A DNA stretch of 64,000 bases from Asanoa ishikariensis (GTDB taxonomy: Bacteria; Actinomycetota; Actinomycetes; Mycobacteriales; Micromonosporaceae). The translations under genes and the position numbers were made by a program. How positions within the stretch are numbered: position 1 is the first letter of the stretch; each line of letters starts with the position of its first letter. Of this stretch, positions 17,751-25,723 are shown piece by piece. Under the pieces are notes generated by a model, which saw only the letters and a program-made list of their open reading frames with translations, ran no database searches and was not told the origin of the DNA. The stretch covers positions 1,612,001 through 1,676,000 of the forward strand of contig NZ_FNQB01000003.1 of NCBI RefSeq assembly GCF_900107455.1, written 5' to 3'.

Positions 17751-18332
17751 TTACGCACGGACCGCGCGCAGCAGGAAGCCGGGCATGGTCAGGTCCTGGC
17801 CGTCGACTATCGCGGCCACCTCGATGTCCGCGACCCGCGTGTCGGTCCAGGTCGGCGCGGCGAAGCTCGCCCGCAGGAACTCCTCCGTCATGTTCCAGCC
17901 GTGGCCCGCCGCCGCGGACACTCCGAGCACGTGGACTGTCCCGCCCGGGGTGGTGAGGGTCGGCAGGAGCGTCAGGTAGGCGGCTGTCTGGGCCTCGTCC
18001 TCGCGGTGCAGGTTGTGCAGCAGGCCCGAGTCGAAGACCGCGTCGAACTCGGCGGCCGGTAGCTTCGTGGCGTCCCCGACCTCGAAGCGGACTGCCACCC
18101 CCGCGTCGGCCGCTTTGGCGCGGGCCAGATCGATCGCCACCGGTGAGATGTCGACCCCGGTCACCTCGTAGCCGCGGCGGGCCAGGGCGAGCGCGAGCTC
18201 CCCTGTGCCGCAGCCGAGGTCGAGGGCCTTCGGGCCGGTGACGCCGCGGTCGAGGACCGCCGCGAAGGCCGGCTGCGGGCCGCCGATCTCCCAGGGCGCC
18301 GCGCCGTGGCGGTAGATCTCGTCGTAGTTCAT
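17751..18332 (-). CDS. Class I SAM-dependent methyltransferase
   Basis: 193 residues. SAM-binding motif I is ALDLGCGTGELALALARRGY, followed by VTGVDISPVAI (acidic loop), VGDATKLP (motif II region) and FDSGLLHNLH (post-II). An N-terminal MNYDEIYRHGAAPWEIGGPQ matches thiopurine/UbiE-like methyltransferases of actinobacteria. The length is normal for a stand-alone small-molecule methyltransferase. ATG 18332. Divergent from a sigma factor gene. Substrate unknown. Confidence 0.85.
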   Translation of the reverse strand: MNYDEIYRHGAAPWEIGGPQPAFAAVLDRGVTGPKALDLGCGTGELALALARRGYEVTGVDISPVAIDLARAKAADAGVAVRFEVGDATKLPAAEFDAVFDSGLLHNLHREDEAQTAAYLTLLPTLTTPGGTVHVLGVSAAAGHGWNMTEEFLRASFAAPTWTDTRVADIEVAAIVDGQDLTMPGFLLRAVRA

Positions 18333-18375
18333 CGCGCGACCGATCGTACGCCGGAGAAATCCGTTCCTCCTGTTT

Positions 18376-18402
18376 GTCAACGAAGCTCTCGGCGTCGACG
18401 TC
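18376..18402 (+). promoter_or_regulatory. Possible ECF-type autoregulated promoter
   Basis: GTCAAC (18376-18381), a 17-nt gap and CGTC (18399-18402) lie just before the GTG 18411 of the sigma factor. ECF promoters often have an AAC -35 core and a CGTC -10, and many ECF genes control themselves. Weak, sequence-only evidence. Confidence 0.3.
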
Positions 18403-18410
18403 TGTTCAGC

Positions 18411-18920
18411 GTGACGTTCGAGGAGTACGTGCTCGCCCGGGGGCCTGCCCTCGTCCGCCTGGCCCGGCTGCTGGTCGACGACGACCATCGCGCCGATGAT
18501 CTGGTGCAGGACGTGTTGGCCAAGGCCTATCAGCGGTGGGGCCGGATCGTGAGTGCCGACGATCCCGACCGGTACGTGCGCCGCATGCTCGTCAACGCCC
18601 GCAACTCCTGGTGGCGGCGGGCGGCTAGGCGGCACGAGGTGTCCGTGCCCGCCGTCCGGCCCGTGGCCGCGGCGGATCCCCCGCTCGACAGTGCCGACCG
18701 CGACGCCCTCTGGCAGTTGGTGGCAGCCCTGCCCGGGAGGCAGCGGGCGGCTCTGGTGCTGCGCTACTACGAGGATCTCGACGACACGGCGATCGCCGAG
18801 ATCCTGGGCTGCTCCACCGTCACCGTCCGGACGCACGTGATGCGCGGCATCGCGGCACTGCGCGCGACCGTCGGCGACGCCGGCTTTCCCCACACCGTCC
18901 CCCTGAGGAGCAGGCCATGA
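18411..18920 (+). CDS. SigE-family (ECF, group 4) RNA polymerase sigma factor
   Basis: 169 residues with both conserved domains. Region 2: TFEEYVLARGPALVRLARLL, HRADDLVQDVLAKAYQRW, DPDRYVRRMLVNARNSWWRR. Region 4: LWQLVAALPGRQRAALVLRYYEDLDDTAIAEILG and TVTVRTHVMRGIAALR, the -35 helix-turn-helix. GTG 18411 has no Shine-Dalgarno, so a leaderless or short-leader transcript is likely. The stop overlaps the ATG of the membrane partner (ATGA). It would direct transcription of a small regulon, with the downstream membrane protein as the likely regulator. Confidence 0.9.
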   Translation: MTFEEYVLARGPALVRLARLLVDDDHRADDLVQDVLAKAYQRWGRIVSADDPDRYVRRMLVNARNSWWRRAARRHEVSVPAVRPVAAADPPLDSADRDALWQLVAALPGRQRAALVLRYYEDLDDTAIAEILGCSTVTVRTHVMRGIAALRATVGDAGFPHTVPLRSRP

Positions 18921-20119
18921 CCATCGAGGACCGACTCACGGGGGTGCTGCACGAGCGGGCCGACCGGCCGGTCGACGCGGACGCGCTGCTCGCCACCGTG
19001 CTTACCGAGGGTCGGGCGCGGCGGCGTCGGCGGCACGGTGTCTACGCGGTGGCGTGTGCCGGGCTGGCGGGTCTCATGGCCGCCTCGCTCGTCGCTGCCC
19101 TCGGTCCTGATCGCGGCCTCGCGCCGAGCAGCTGGGACACCATGCCCGTGTTGCCAGGCGTGGCCGGCGAGCCGGGTGCCGCGGACCGGCCCGACCTCGT
19201 CGGGACCGACCCGAACGTGCTGCGCTTCGCGGTGGTGTCGGCGCCGTGGCCGGCGCAGATGGTGGACTGGTCCGCTCGGGAAGGGGTGGAGGAGCTCAAG
19301 GTGGACATGACGGTCGGTGAGATTCTCGTCTCCGGCTCGGTGCAGGTGTGGCGCGGGACCGACCCCGTTGACAGCAACGACAATCCGGCGGTGTCCAACG
19401 AGACGTCGTCCGCGGTTGTCGACGGCCATCCGGCGGTGGTCGAGCGCGAGCCGCAACCTTGGGGATTGAACCAATGGCTCACCTGGCATCCGGAGGACGG
19501 TCTGACCGTCCGGGTAGGACTCCTGGCCAACGGGCTGACGACGATGCCGGGAAGTCCGTCGCCGGACCAGACGACGGGGTTCGGCGTGGCTGACGTGGTC
19601 GGCTTGGCTGAGCTGGTGGGGTTCGCGCACGCGGTGCGACTCGACCGGACGACGGCATGCTCGGCGCCGTTCCGCGTGACGTACGTGCCGGCGGACGGAC
19701 GCCTGCTCAGTTGCTTCGGCAGGCTCTACATGACGGCCACCGGCGATACCCGCGACGGCGGCCTGCTGCTGGCCACGCGGGACCGGCTGGTCCAGGTCGG
19801 CTTCACCACGGCTCCGGTCGATTGGGTGTCGAGAGGGCCGGGGCCCGAAGCCGGACCGCCGTCGGGGTCCACCGCTCCCCCGCAGACACCCACGGTCCCC
19901 CCGGAGCCGCCGCTGCCGACCGGCGTCACAGCGACGGAGTCGACCGGAGGCATCATCGCGAACCTCTCCACCAAGCCGCGGACGGTGACCACCGGGCTGA
20001 CCGCGTGGGCTTCCTACCAAGTCGACGGCGAGACGGAGGCGGCAGCGATCGTGAACGGCCTGGCTTCGGCCGGCGCCCCTGACGCCCCGACGACCTGGCC
20101 CCGCAACCCCCTCGGCTGA
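18917..20119 (+). CDS. Single-pass membrane partner of the sigma factor (putative anti-sigma)
   Basis: 400 residues. A cytoplasmic N-terminal part of about 42 residues (TIEDRLTGVLHERADRPVD, then an Arg-rich patch RARRRRRHG) is followed by one membrane helix (VYAVACAGLAGLMAASLVAAL, about 42-62). The remainder is a large extracellular region with a Pro/Thr-rich linker (residues about 310-335). No zinc-binding HxxxCxxC motif is present, so it is not a classical ZAS anti-sigma factor. Gene order and ATGA coupling argue that it controls the sigma factor. Family unknown. Confidence 0.7.
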   Translation: MTIEDRLTGVLHERADRPVDADALLATVLTEGRARRRRRHGVYAVACAGLAGLMAASLVAALGPDRGLAPSSWDTMPVLPGVAGEPGAADRPDLVGTDPNVLRFAVVSAPWPAQMVDWSAREGVEELKVDMTVGEILVSGSVQVWRGTDPVDSNDNPAVSNETSSAVVDGHPAVVEREPQPWGLNQWLTWHPEDGLTVRVGLLANGLTTMPGSPSPDQTTGFGVADVVGLAELVGFAHAVRLDRTTACSAPFRVTYVPADGRLLSCFGRLYMTATGDTRDGGLLLATRDRLVQVGFTTAPVDWVSRGPGPEAGPPSGSTAPPQTPTVPPEPPLPTGVTATESTGGIIANLSTKPRTVTTGLTAWASYQVDGETEAAAIVNGLASAGAPDAPTTWPRNPLG

Positions 20120-20123
20120 CGGC

Positions 20124-20621
20124 ATGGAACGGGTCGTCGTCATCGGCTGCGGCGGCAGTGGGAAGACCAGGCTCGCCCGTGAGCTGGCCCGGATCCTCGA
20201 CGCCCCGCTGACACAGCTCGACGCGGTCTACTACGACGAGCGGTGGACGGCGGCCTCCCCGGACGACTTCGCGGCGCGGCAGCGGACCCTCGTTGCCGCG
20301 CCGCGGTGGGTCATCGAAGGGAACTACGCGGGCACGCTGCCGATCCGGCTGGCCGCCGCCGACACCGTCGTCTTCCTGGACCTACCCGCCGTCACCTGCC
20401 TGTGGGGCATCGCGCAGCGCCGCTGGCGCCGCGAAGCCGGCCGCGTCAACTGGGCGTTCATCCGCTACGTCGTGGGCTACCGGCGGCAGATGCGCCCACG
20501 GGTCCGAGAGCTGCTCGGCGCGCACGGAGGCCACGTCGACCTCATAACCCTGACCAGCCGCCGGCAGGCGAACCAGTTCATCGAGCGTTGGCCATCGGGC
20601 GTCCGGCCGCCGGTCGATTGA
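20124..20621 (+). CDS. P-loop NTPase of the FlaR/topology-modulation type
   Basis: 165 residues. Walker A is VVVIGCGGSGKTRLARELA (GCGGSGKT, residues 8-15). The body resembles adenylate-kinase-like proteins annotated as topology modulation protein or FlaR: LDAPLTQLDAVYYDERWTA, RWVIEGNYAGTLPIRLAAADTVVFLDLP, and a C-terminal basic lid (RRWRREAGRVNW, RRQMRPRVREL). Probably a nucleoside/nucleotide kinase of unknown substrate. ATG 20124 lies 4 bases after the upstream stop, so it could be the third gene of the sigma operon. Confidence 0.8.
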   Translation: MERVVVIGCGGSGKTRLARELARILDAPLTQLDAVYYDERWTAASPDDFAARQRTLVAAPRWVIEGNYAGTLPIRLAAADTVVFLDLPAVTCLWGIAQRRWRREAGRVNWAFIRYVVGYRRQMRPRVRELLGAHGGHVDLITLTSRRQANQFIERWPSGVRPPVD

Positions 20622-20647
20622 CGGCAACCCTCCGAGCGAAGGCTCAG

Positions 20648-20664
20648 TGGTCCAACCTGGACCA
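20648..20664. promoter_or_regulatory. 17-bp palindrome in the phoD leader
   Basis: TGGTCCA-ACC-TGGACCA, a perfect inverted repeat with a 3-nt centre, ends 3 bases before the GGAGG of the PhoD gene. It could be an operator or a small hairpin that affects ribosome access. Confidence 0.4.
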
Positions 20665-20677
20665 CCTGGAGGAACCG

Positions 20678-22267
20678 TTGTCCGAGTTCACCGTCAGCCG
20701 CCGGCAGGTGCTCGCCTCGGCGGTCGCCGCCGGAGCCGTTGTCGCAGCCGGGTCGCCGGCCGCCGCGCACGGCAACCACGAGACCGCCGACCCGTTCCCG
20801 CTGGGCATCGCCAGCGGCGACCCGACCGCGCACAGCGTGATCCTGTGGACCCGGCTCGCCCGCGACCTGTACGCGCCCGGCGGCCTGTCCCGGCGGACGG
20901 TCGAGGTGCGCTGGGAGGTCGCCACCGACGAGCGGTTCCGCCGCGTGGTCCGCCGCGGCACGACGCTGGCCCGCCCGGAACTGGCCCACTCGGTGCACGT
21001 CGACGCCGTCGGCCTCGAGCCGGGCCGCGAGTACTTCTACCGGTTCAAGGCGCTCGGCGAGCTGAGCCCGGTCGGCCGCACCCGCACGGCTCCGGCGCCG
21101 TGGGAGGACCCGCGCGCGCTGCGGTTCGCGATCGCCAACTGCCAGGACTTCCAGAACGGCTACTGGCCCGCGTACGACGCGCTGGCCGACGAGGACCTGG
21201 ACCTGGTGGTGCACCTCGGCGACTACATCTACGAGTACGACCCGAGCAGCCGCTTCCCCGACCGCGAGCACGTCGCACCGGAGACGGCCGGCCTCGACCA
21301 GCTCCGCACGCTGAGCGACTACCGCAACCGGCACGCGCAGTACAAGACCGACCCGGCGCTGCGTTCCGCGCACGCGGCCTTCCCGTGGGTGGTCACCTGG
21401 GACGACCACGAGACGGAGAACAACTACGCGGATCTGGTCGACGAGCTCGACAGCGGCGCCGCGCACCAGACGAAGGCACAGTTCGCGAAGCAGCGGGCGG
21501 CCGCGTACCAGGCGTACTACGAGCACATGCCGATCCGCGCGAACCTGCGCCCGGGCAGCCCGGACCTGCGCATCTTCCGGCGGTTCGACTACGGCCGGCT
21601 GCTGCGGCTCAACGTGCTCGACACCCGGCAGTACCGCAGCGACCAGCCCGGCACCGGCGACTTCGGCGCCATCGAGGCCGGCACCGGCAACACCTCCGGC
21701 ACGCTGACCGGGCACGACCAGGAGCGCTGGCTGACCAAGGGCCTGATCGGCTCGCCGGCCCGCTGGAACGTCGTCGCCCAGCAGGTGATGATGAGCCGCA
21801 CCCTGCTGCCCAACCCGGCCCTGGTCCCGCCGACGATGGCCAACCTCGACCAGTGGGACGGGTACGCACCGCAGCGCGACCGCCTCCTCGGCGTGCTCGC
21901 CGACCGCCGGGTGAACAACCCGGTCGTCCTGGCCGGCGACATCCACTCGACCTGGTTCAGCGAGCTGCACCAGGACTTCGACCGCCTGGACGTCCCGCCG
22001 GTCGCCGTCGAGTTCGTCTCGACCTCGATCAGCTCCGACTTCCCGGCCGCCTTCGACGCCCCGGTCAAGGCGGTAAACCCGCTGCTCAACCCGCACGTGA
22101 AGTACTTCGACGGCCTCAAGCGCGGCTACCTGCGCTGCACGGTGGACCGCCACGGCTGGCGCACGGACGTCCGCACGGTCGACTCGATCGAGACCAGGCA
22201 TTCCCCGGTACGTACGCAAGCGTCGTTCGCGGTCGCGGCCGGCACCTCCCGCATCGTGGCCGCCTGA
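20678..22267 (+). CDS. phoD: Alkaline phosphatase D, Tat-exported
   Basis: 529 residues. TTG 20678 follows GGAGG by 5 bases. The N-terminus has a twin-arginine signal (SRRQVLASAVAAGAVVAAG). Mature sequence matches PhoD: FPLGIASGDPTAHSVILWTR, ANCQDFQNGYWPAYDAL, LDLVVHLGDYIYEY, VVTWDDHETENNY (metal ligands), LNVLDTRQYR, VLAGDIHSTWF. PhoD enzymes are Ca/Fe-dependent phosphodiesterase/monoesterases that free phosphate from organic esters or teichoic acids outside the cell. Length is normal. No PHO box is obvious, but a 17-bp palindrome lies just upstream. Confidence 0.93.
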   Translation: MSEFTVSRRQVLASAVAAGAVVAAGSPAAAHGNHETADPFPLGIASGDPTAHSVILWTRLARDLYAPGGLSRRTVEVRWEVATDERFRRVVRRGTTLARPELAHSVHVDAVGLEPGREYFYRFKALGELSPVGRTRTAPAPWEDPRALRFAIANCQDFQNGYWPAYDALADEDLDLVVHLGDYIYEYDPSSRFPDREHVAPETAGLDQLRTLSDYRNRHAQYKTDPALRSAHAAFPWVVTWDDHETENNYADLVDELDSGAAHQTKAQFAKQRAAAYQAYYEHMPIRANLRPGSPDLRIFRRFDYGRLLRLNVLDTRQYRSDQPGTGDFGAIEAGTGNTSGTLTGHDQERWLTKGLIGSPARWNVVAQQVMMSRTLLPNPALVPPTMANLDQWDGYAPQRDRLLGVLADRRVNNPVVLAGDIHSTWFSELHQDFDRLDVPPVAVEFVSTSISSDFPAAFDAPVKAVNPLLNPHVKYFDGLKRGYLRCTVDRHGWRTDVRTVDSIETRHSPVRTQASFAVAAGTSRIVAA

Positions 22268-22279
22268 CCACCCGTAGGT

Positions 22280-22307
22280 GACGGCCGGGCCGGCTGGCCC
22301 GGCCGTC
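22280..22307. terminator. Bidirectional terminator between phoD and patatin gene
   Basis: A perfect 12-bp stem, GACGGCCGGGCC (22280-22291) with its complement (22296-22307), closes a GGCT loop, centred between the two convergent stop codons. Confidence 0.75.
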
Positions 22308-22314
22308 GTCCGCC

Positions 22315-23151
22315 CTAGCCTCGCCAGACGGCGGCGACCTCTTCGGCGATCCGCCGGCCCTGGGCCGTCGCGGCCTCGACCGCCGGTTCCCAGCGCGCCG
22401 CGTCGAGCACGTTGGGGCCGAGTGCCTCCAGCACCGCCTCGTCGGGGACGACCAGCGCGACCGCGGACCGCTGCCGCAGCGCGTCGAGCTCGGCACGCGG
22501 TGCTCCGCGGGGCCGGATGGGTGCCAGCGGCGCCAGCACGACGACCCGGGCGGCCTCGGCGGCCAGGTCGGCGTTCGTGCCCGAGCGAACCCCGCCGTCC
22601 ATGTAGCGGACGCCGTCGATCGTCACCGTCGGGAACACGCACGGCACCGCGCAGCTCGCGGCCACCGCCAGCGGCAACGGGATCCCGTCGTCCGCGGACC
22701 AGGCGACCGGCACGCCCGTCTCGGCAGAGACTGCGGTGACCAGCAGGCGCCGGGCCGGCCAGTCCGCGAGTGGCAACCGGCGGCGCAACGACTCCACGTA
22801 CGGTTCCTCCGCGCCGACGCGGGCCGCCAGCGCGAGCTCGCCTACCCGGGCCCGTACCTCGGCCGGGTCGCGGCTCTCGTCGCTGAGCAGCGAGAAGACC
22901 TCGGCACCGCGCGCCCAGTCCGGTCGGATCGGTGGGTCGTCGTCGGCCAGGCGGGCCTCGAGCTTCGCGCCGTCGACGGGGTCGATGCCGGACGCGACCA
23001 GGGCGCCGGTGACGGCACCGGCGGAGGTGCCGACGATCAGGTCGGCGTCGGTGAGGTCGACGCCGACCTCGCGCAGTCCGATGAGGAGCCCGAGCTGCCA
23101 GGCGATGCCGGTGATGCCACCGGCGCCGAGCACGAGAGCGGAGTCAGTCAC
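22315..23151 (-). CDS. Patatin-like phospholipase
   Basis: 278 residues from GTG 23151. Oxyanion motif LVLGAGGITGIAWQLG near the N-terminus, nucleophile elbow IVGTSAGAVTGAL (G-x-S-x-G), and catalytic dyad Asp in RYMDGGVRSGTNAD. This is the RssA/patatin arrangement of bacterial lipid acyl hydrolases; no membrane or extra domain is present. A GTG at 23169 would add six residues; 23151 is preferred because it places the oxyanion loop at the usual position. Expected activity is on membrane lipids or lysolipids; the physiological role is unknown. Confidence 0.85.
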   Translation of the reverse strand: MTDSALVLGAGGITGIAWQLGLLIGLREVGVDLTDADLIVGTSAGAVTGALVASGIDPVDGAKLEARLADDDPPIRPDWARGAEVFSLLSDESRDPAEVRARVGELALAARVGAEEPYVESLRRRLPLADWPARRLLVTAVSAETGVPVAWSADDGIPLPLAVAASCAVPCVFPTVTIDGVRYMDGGVRSGTNADLAAEAARVVVLAPLAPIRPRGAPRAELDALRQRSAVALVVPDEAVLEALGPNVLDAARWEPAVEAATAQGRRIAEEVAAVWRG

Positions 23152-23176
23152 GGCACCAATCCGTATCACGTCGTGG

Positions 23177-23629
23177 TTAACGGCGCTCCAGTTCGTCGAG
23201 GAGGTCCTGCAGGGCCCGGCAGGCGTCGGCGAAGCGGGCCCGGCCGATCACGTCGCCCCAGTGCTCCTCGATCTCGGCGACCCGGTCGCCCGCGTCGGAC
23301 AGGGCGGCCCGCCCCCGCTCGGTCGGGACGATCAACTTGGCGCGGCCGTCCTGCGGGTCCGGCTGGCGTTCGAGGTAGCCCAGTTGTTGCAGGTCGTTCA
23401 CCAGCTCCGAGGTGGCGGCCAGGCTGAGCTGCGCCCGACCCGCAAGGTCGGTGAGCCGGGCGCCGCCGTAGATGTTGCCGAAGATCTGCAGATGCGGCTC
23501 GCGCAGGTCGCCGTAGCCGGAGTCCGCGGCGGGTTCGAACATCTCGGCGCGGAACTGCCGCAGCAGCCGGACCAGGAGCTGCCCGATGGCGGCCCGGTCG
23601 GTGGGCAGGTCGCTTGACGTCGGCTTCAC
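23177..23629 (-). CDS. MarR-family transcriptional regulator
   Basis: 150 residues. The winged helix spans LREPHLQIFGNIYGGARLTDLAGRAQLSLAATSELVNDLQQLGYLERQPDPQDGRAKLIVPTERG in segments (helices then the D-x-R-x-K wing). Divergent from an alpha/beta hydrolase-like gene across a 28-bp perfect palindrome that is its likely operator. GTG 23629 has no Shine-Dalgarno; TATTAT at 23641-23636 as a -10 would give a leaderless transcript. Confidence 0.9.
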   Translation of the reverse strand: MKPTSSDLPTDRAAIGQLLVRLLRQFRAEMFEPAADSGYGDLREPHLQIFGNIYGGARLTDLAGRAQLSLAATSELVNDLQQLGYLERQPDPQDGRAKLIVPTERGRAALSDAGDRVAEIEEHWGDVIGRARFADACRALQDLLDELERR

Positions 23630-23642
23630 GGACGGATAATAC

Positions 23643-23670
23643 TTCGGTTACCGAAGCTTCGGTAACCGAA
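23643..23670. promoter_or_regulatory. 28-bp perfect palindrome, MarR operator
   Basis: Two half-palindromes, TTCGGTTACCGAA (23643-23655) and TTCGGTAACCGAA (23658-23670), joined by GC make a perfect 28-bp palindrome. GATAAT (23635-23640) is a -10 for the plus-strand gene, so the operator covers its transcription start; TATTAT (23641-23636) serves the marR side, whose -35 falls inside the palindrome. Both genes would be repressed together. Confidence 0.75.
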
Positions 23671-23686
23671 ACAAATGGAGGCGGCA

Positions 23687-24472
23687 GTGGCGACCGTGAC
23701 GACCCGCGTGGGGCGGCTGCACGTCGAGGTCGAGGGATCCGGTCCCCCGGCGGTCCTCTGGCACAGCCTGTTCGTGGACTCGACGACCTGGGGCCGGCTG
23801 CGCCCCGCGCTCGCCAAGGCCCGGACCCTGGTCCTGATCGACGGCCCCGGACACGGCCGCAGCGGCGCGGCGCCCGGCCCGTTCACCCTGACGGACTGCG
23901 CTGACGCCGCCCGCGACATCCTCGGCGCGCTCGCCATCGGGGCGCCCGTCGACTGGCTCGGCAATGCCTGGGGCGGGCACGTCGGCGTGTTCTTCGCGTC
24001 GGCACACCCGGACCTCTGCGCGAGCCTGGTCACCGTCGCGTCGCCGATCCACGCGCTGTCGCCGGCCGACCGCCGATCGGTCCGCCTGCTGCACGGGCTG
24101 CACCGTCTGGCCGGCCCTCGCCCGGTCGCCGGGATACTCGCGGATGTCCTGCTGGGCAAGGGATTCCCGGACACCGAGGCCAGCTCTCTCGTGAGGGCGG
24201 CCTTCATCCGCGCGGACCGCCCCGGCATGCGGCAGGCCATCCGCTCGATCAGCCTCGACCGACCGGACGCCACGGACCGCCTCGCCGCCATCAAGGCGCC
24301 GACCCTCATGACCACCGGCGCCGACGATCCTATGTGTACACCCACGGACACGAAGGCCTGGGCGGCCCGGATACCTGACGGGCACGACGTCGTCCTCAAG
24401 GGCGCCGGCCACCTAGCCCCGCTCTTCGACCCGCACACCGCCGACGTCATCACCGACTTCTGGGCAAGCTAA
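23687..24472 (+). CDS. Alpha/beta-hydrolase-fold protein with Ala at the nucleophile position
   Basis: 261 residues from GTG 23687, supported by GGAGG five bases upstream (ATG 23675 is a weaker alternative). The fold is clear: AVLWHSLFVDSTTWG (oxyanion strand), VLIDGPGHGRSG, the elbow WLGNAWGGHVG, TLMTTGADDP (acid) and LKGAGHLAPLF (His). At the elbow the usual Ser/Cys/Asp of G-x-S-x-G is Ala (GNAWGG, codon GCC). Asp and His remain. Either a non-hydrolytic member or one using another mechanism. Controlled by the divergent MarR protein; function unknown. Confidence 0.8.
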   Translation: MATVTTRVGRLHVEVEGSGPPAVLWHSLFVDSTTWGRLRPALAKARTLVLIDGPGHGRSGAAPGPFTLTDCADAARDILGALAIGAPVDWLGNAWGGHVGVFFASAHPDLCASLVTVASPIHALSPADRRSVRLLHGLHRLAGPRPVAGILADVLLGKGFPDTEASSLVRAAFIRADRPGMRQAIRSISLDRPDATDRLAAIKAPTLMTTGADDPMCTPTDTKAWAARIPDGHDVVLKGAGHLAPLFDPHTADVITDFWAS

Positions 24473-25656
24473 CCGGGTACGGCGATCGCCTCGCGCAGCA
24501 GGCGGCGGGCCAGGACCAGGCGGGACTCGTCGTCGTCGAGGCCGGGTAGGTCGCCCACCCGCGTCACCTCTCCGTCCAGGAAGGCTCGCAGGGCAGGCTG
24601 GCAGCCCAAGGGGAAGGTGACCACGCGGTCGGTCAGGCGCAGGCGGACCTTGTCCGTGCCGTCCGGCTCCAGGCGCCAGCGCAGGCCGGCCCGCGGGATC
24701 ACACGGGAGTCCGCGGACAGGGAGGACAGAGCCGCCGCCTGGGCCAGCGGCCGCAGCGGGGCCGGGCGGGCGGACGGCCACGACCGGCGGCGCAGGCGCT
24801 CGGCTACCGCGGCCGGCGACGCCGTCTCCAGCCACGACCGCAGTGCCTCGACCGTCTCGGTCAGTTCCGGCTCGAGCTGGTCCTGGTCGCTGACATCGAG
24901 GGCGTACGGCAGCGTCGCGCGCAGGCGCGGGTCCTCGGCCGCCTCCGCCAGGAGTGCCTCGACCAGCGCGTACCGGGTCAGGGCCCGGATCCCGATGGTG
25001 ATGTGCAGCGAGGAGTCGTCCTGGGCGGCCGCGCTGTGCAGCCAGCCGCGCGGCAGGTAGAGCGCGTCGCCCGGCGCGAGCACCACGTCCAGCGCCGGCT
25101 CGCCGGCCGCCGTCGCGGAGACCTCCTCGGCGCGGCCGCCCCACGCCTGACGTTCCAGCGGGTCGGGCAGGACGGGTGGGTGGACGCGCCATCGTTTGCG
25201 GCCGTCGACCTGGAGCACGAAGACGTCGTGGGTGTCGTAGTGGGTCGAGAAGCCCTGGTTGCCGGCCGGCGTCAGGTACGCGTTGATCTGCAGCGGCTGG
25301 CCGAGGGCCGAGCCGAGCTCGCCCGCGAAGGCGACCAGCGGCGGCCACGTGCGGTGGAGCCCCTGGAAGACCAGGGTCGCGCCGTCCGCGTACAAACCCA
25401 TGATCTTCTCGTCGATGATCTGGTCGTCGATCTCGGCGCCCGCTCCCCCGCCGCCGGTGTAGCGGCCCGGCGGGACGAGGGCGCCGTCCTTGGCGACCCG
25501 CAGGAACGGGACCCGCAGGCCGCGCCGGCTGAGCAGTTCGTCGGCATCCGAGGGCGACAGCAGGTCGCGGAAGCCGTCCGCGCCGTCGAGCTCGTCGGCG
25601 CGGGACAGCAGCGGCGCACGCCCCCAGTACGCGCCCGCGAACTTGGCCGCGTCCAC
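24469..25656 (-). CDS. Cupin-4/JmjC-like 2-oxoglutarate oxygenase, probable peptide or protein hydroxylase
   Basis: 395 residues. Matches cupin_4 (ribosomal-oxygenase/YcfD-like) enzymes: YWGRAPLLSR near the N-terminus, INAYLTPAGNQGFSTHYDTHDVFVLQ with Fe ligands His139-x-Asp141, GRKRWRV, and LPRGWLHSA with the third ligand His207. Such enzymes are Fe(II)/2-oxoglutarate dioxygenases that hydroxylate Arg or His of proteins, and related ones occur in RiPP pathways. A winged-helix-like C-terminal region follows. GTG 25656 is the only standard in-frame start; coding-like sequence before it (HRPALSRCVS) may be missed by this choice. It follows a repeat peptide gene after a 28-bp hairpin. The last 4 bases overlap the convergent gene. 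Confidence 0.85.
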   Translation of the reverse strand: MDAAKFAGAYWGRAPLLSRADELDGADGFRDLLSPSDADELLSRRGLRVPFLRVAKDGALVPPGRYTGGGGAGAEIDDQIIDEKIMGLYADGATLVFQGLHRTWPPLVAFAGELGSALGQPLQINAYLTPAGNQGFSTHYDTHDVFVLQVDGRKRWRVHPPVLPDPLERQAWGGRAEEVSATAAGEPALDVVLAPGDALYLPRGWLHSAAAQDDSSLHITIGIRALTRYALVEALLAEAAEDPRLRATLPYALDVSDQDQLEPELTETVEALRSWLETASPAAVAERLRRRSWPSARPAPLRPLAQAAALSSLSADSRVIPRAGLRWRLEPDGTDKVRLRLTDRVVTFPLGCQPALRAFLDGEVTRVGDLPGLDDDESRLVLARRLLREAIAVPG

Positions 25657-25673
25657 GCTGACGCAACGGGAGA

Positions 25674-25701
25674 GCGCCGGGCGGTGCGCACCGCCCGGCG
25701 C
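25674..25701 (-). terminator. 28-bp perfect palindrome between peptide gene and oxygenase gene
   Basis: GCGCCGGGCGGTGC (25674-25687) followed directly by its complement (25688-25701). It lies 23 bases after the peptide stop and 17 bases before the oxygenase GTG. It probably acts as a partial terminator or 3'-stabilising hairpin giving more peptide mRNA than enzyme mRNA. Confidence 0.6.
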
Positions 25702-25723
25702 GGCCCCGTCAGCCGTGGTTTTC

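Noticed and set aside
20477-22642. Long minus-strand frame over phoD
   Set aside because: Antisense shadow of phoD; composition is RRR/GRR-rich and no motif is present.
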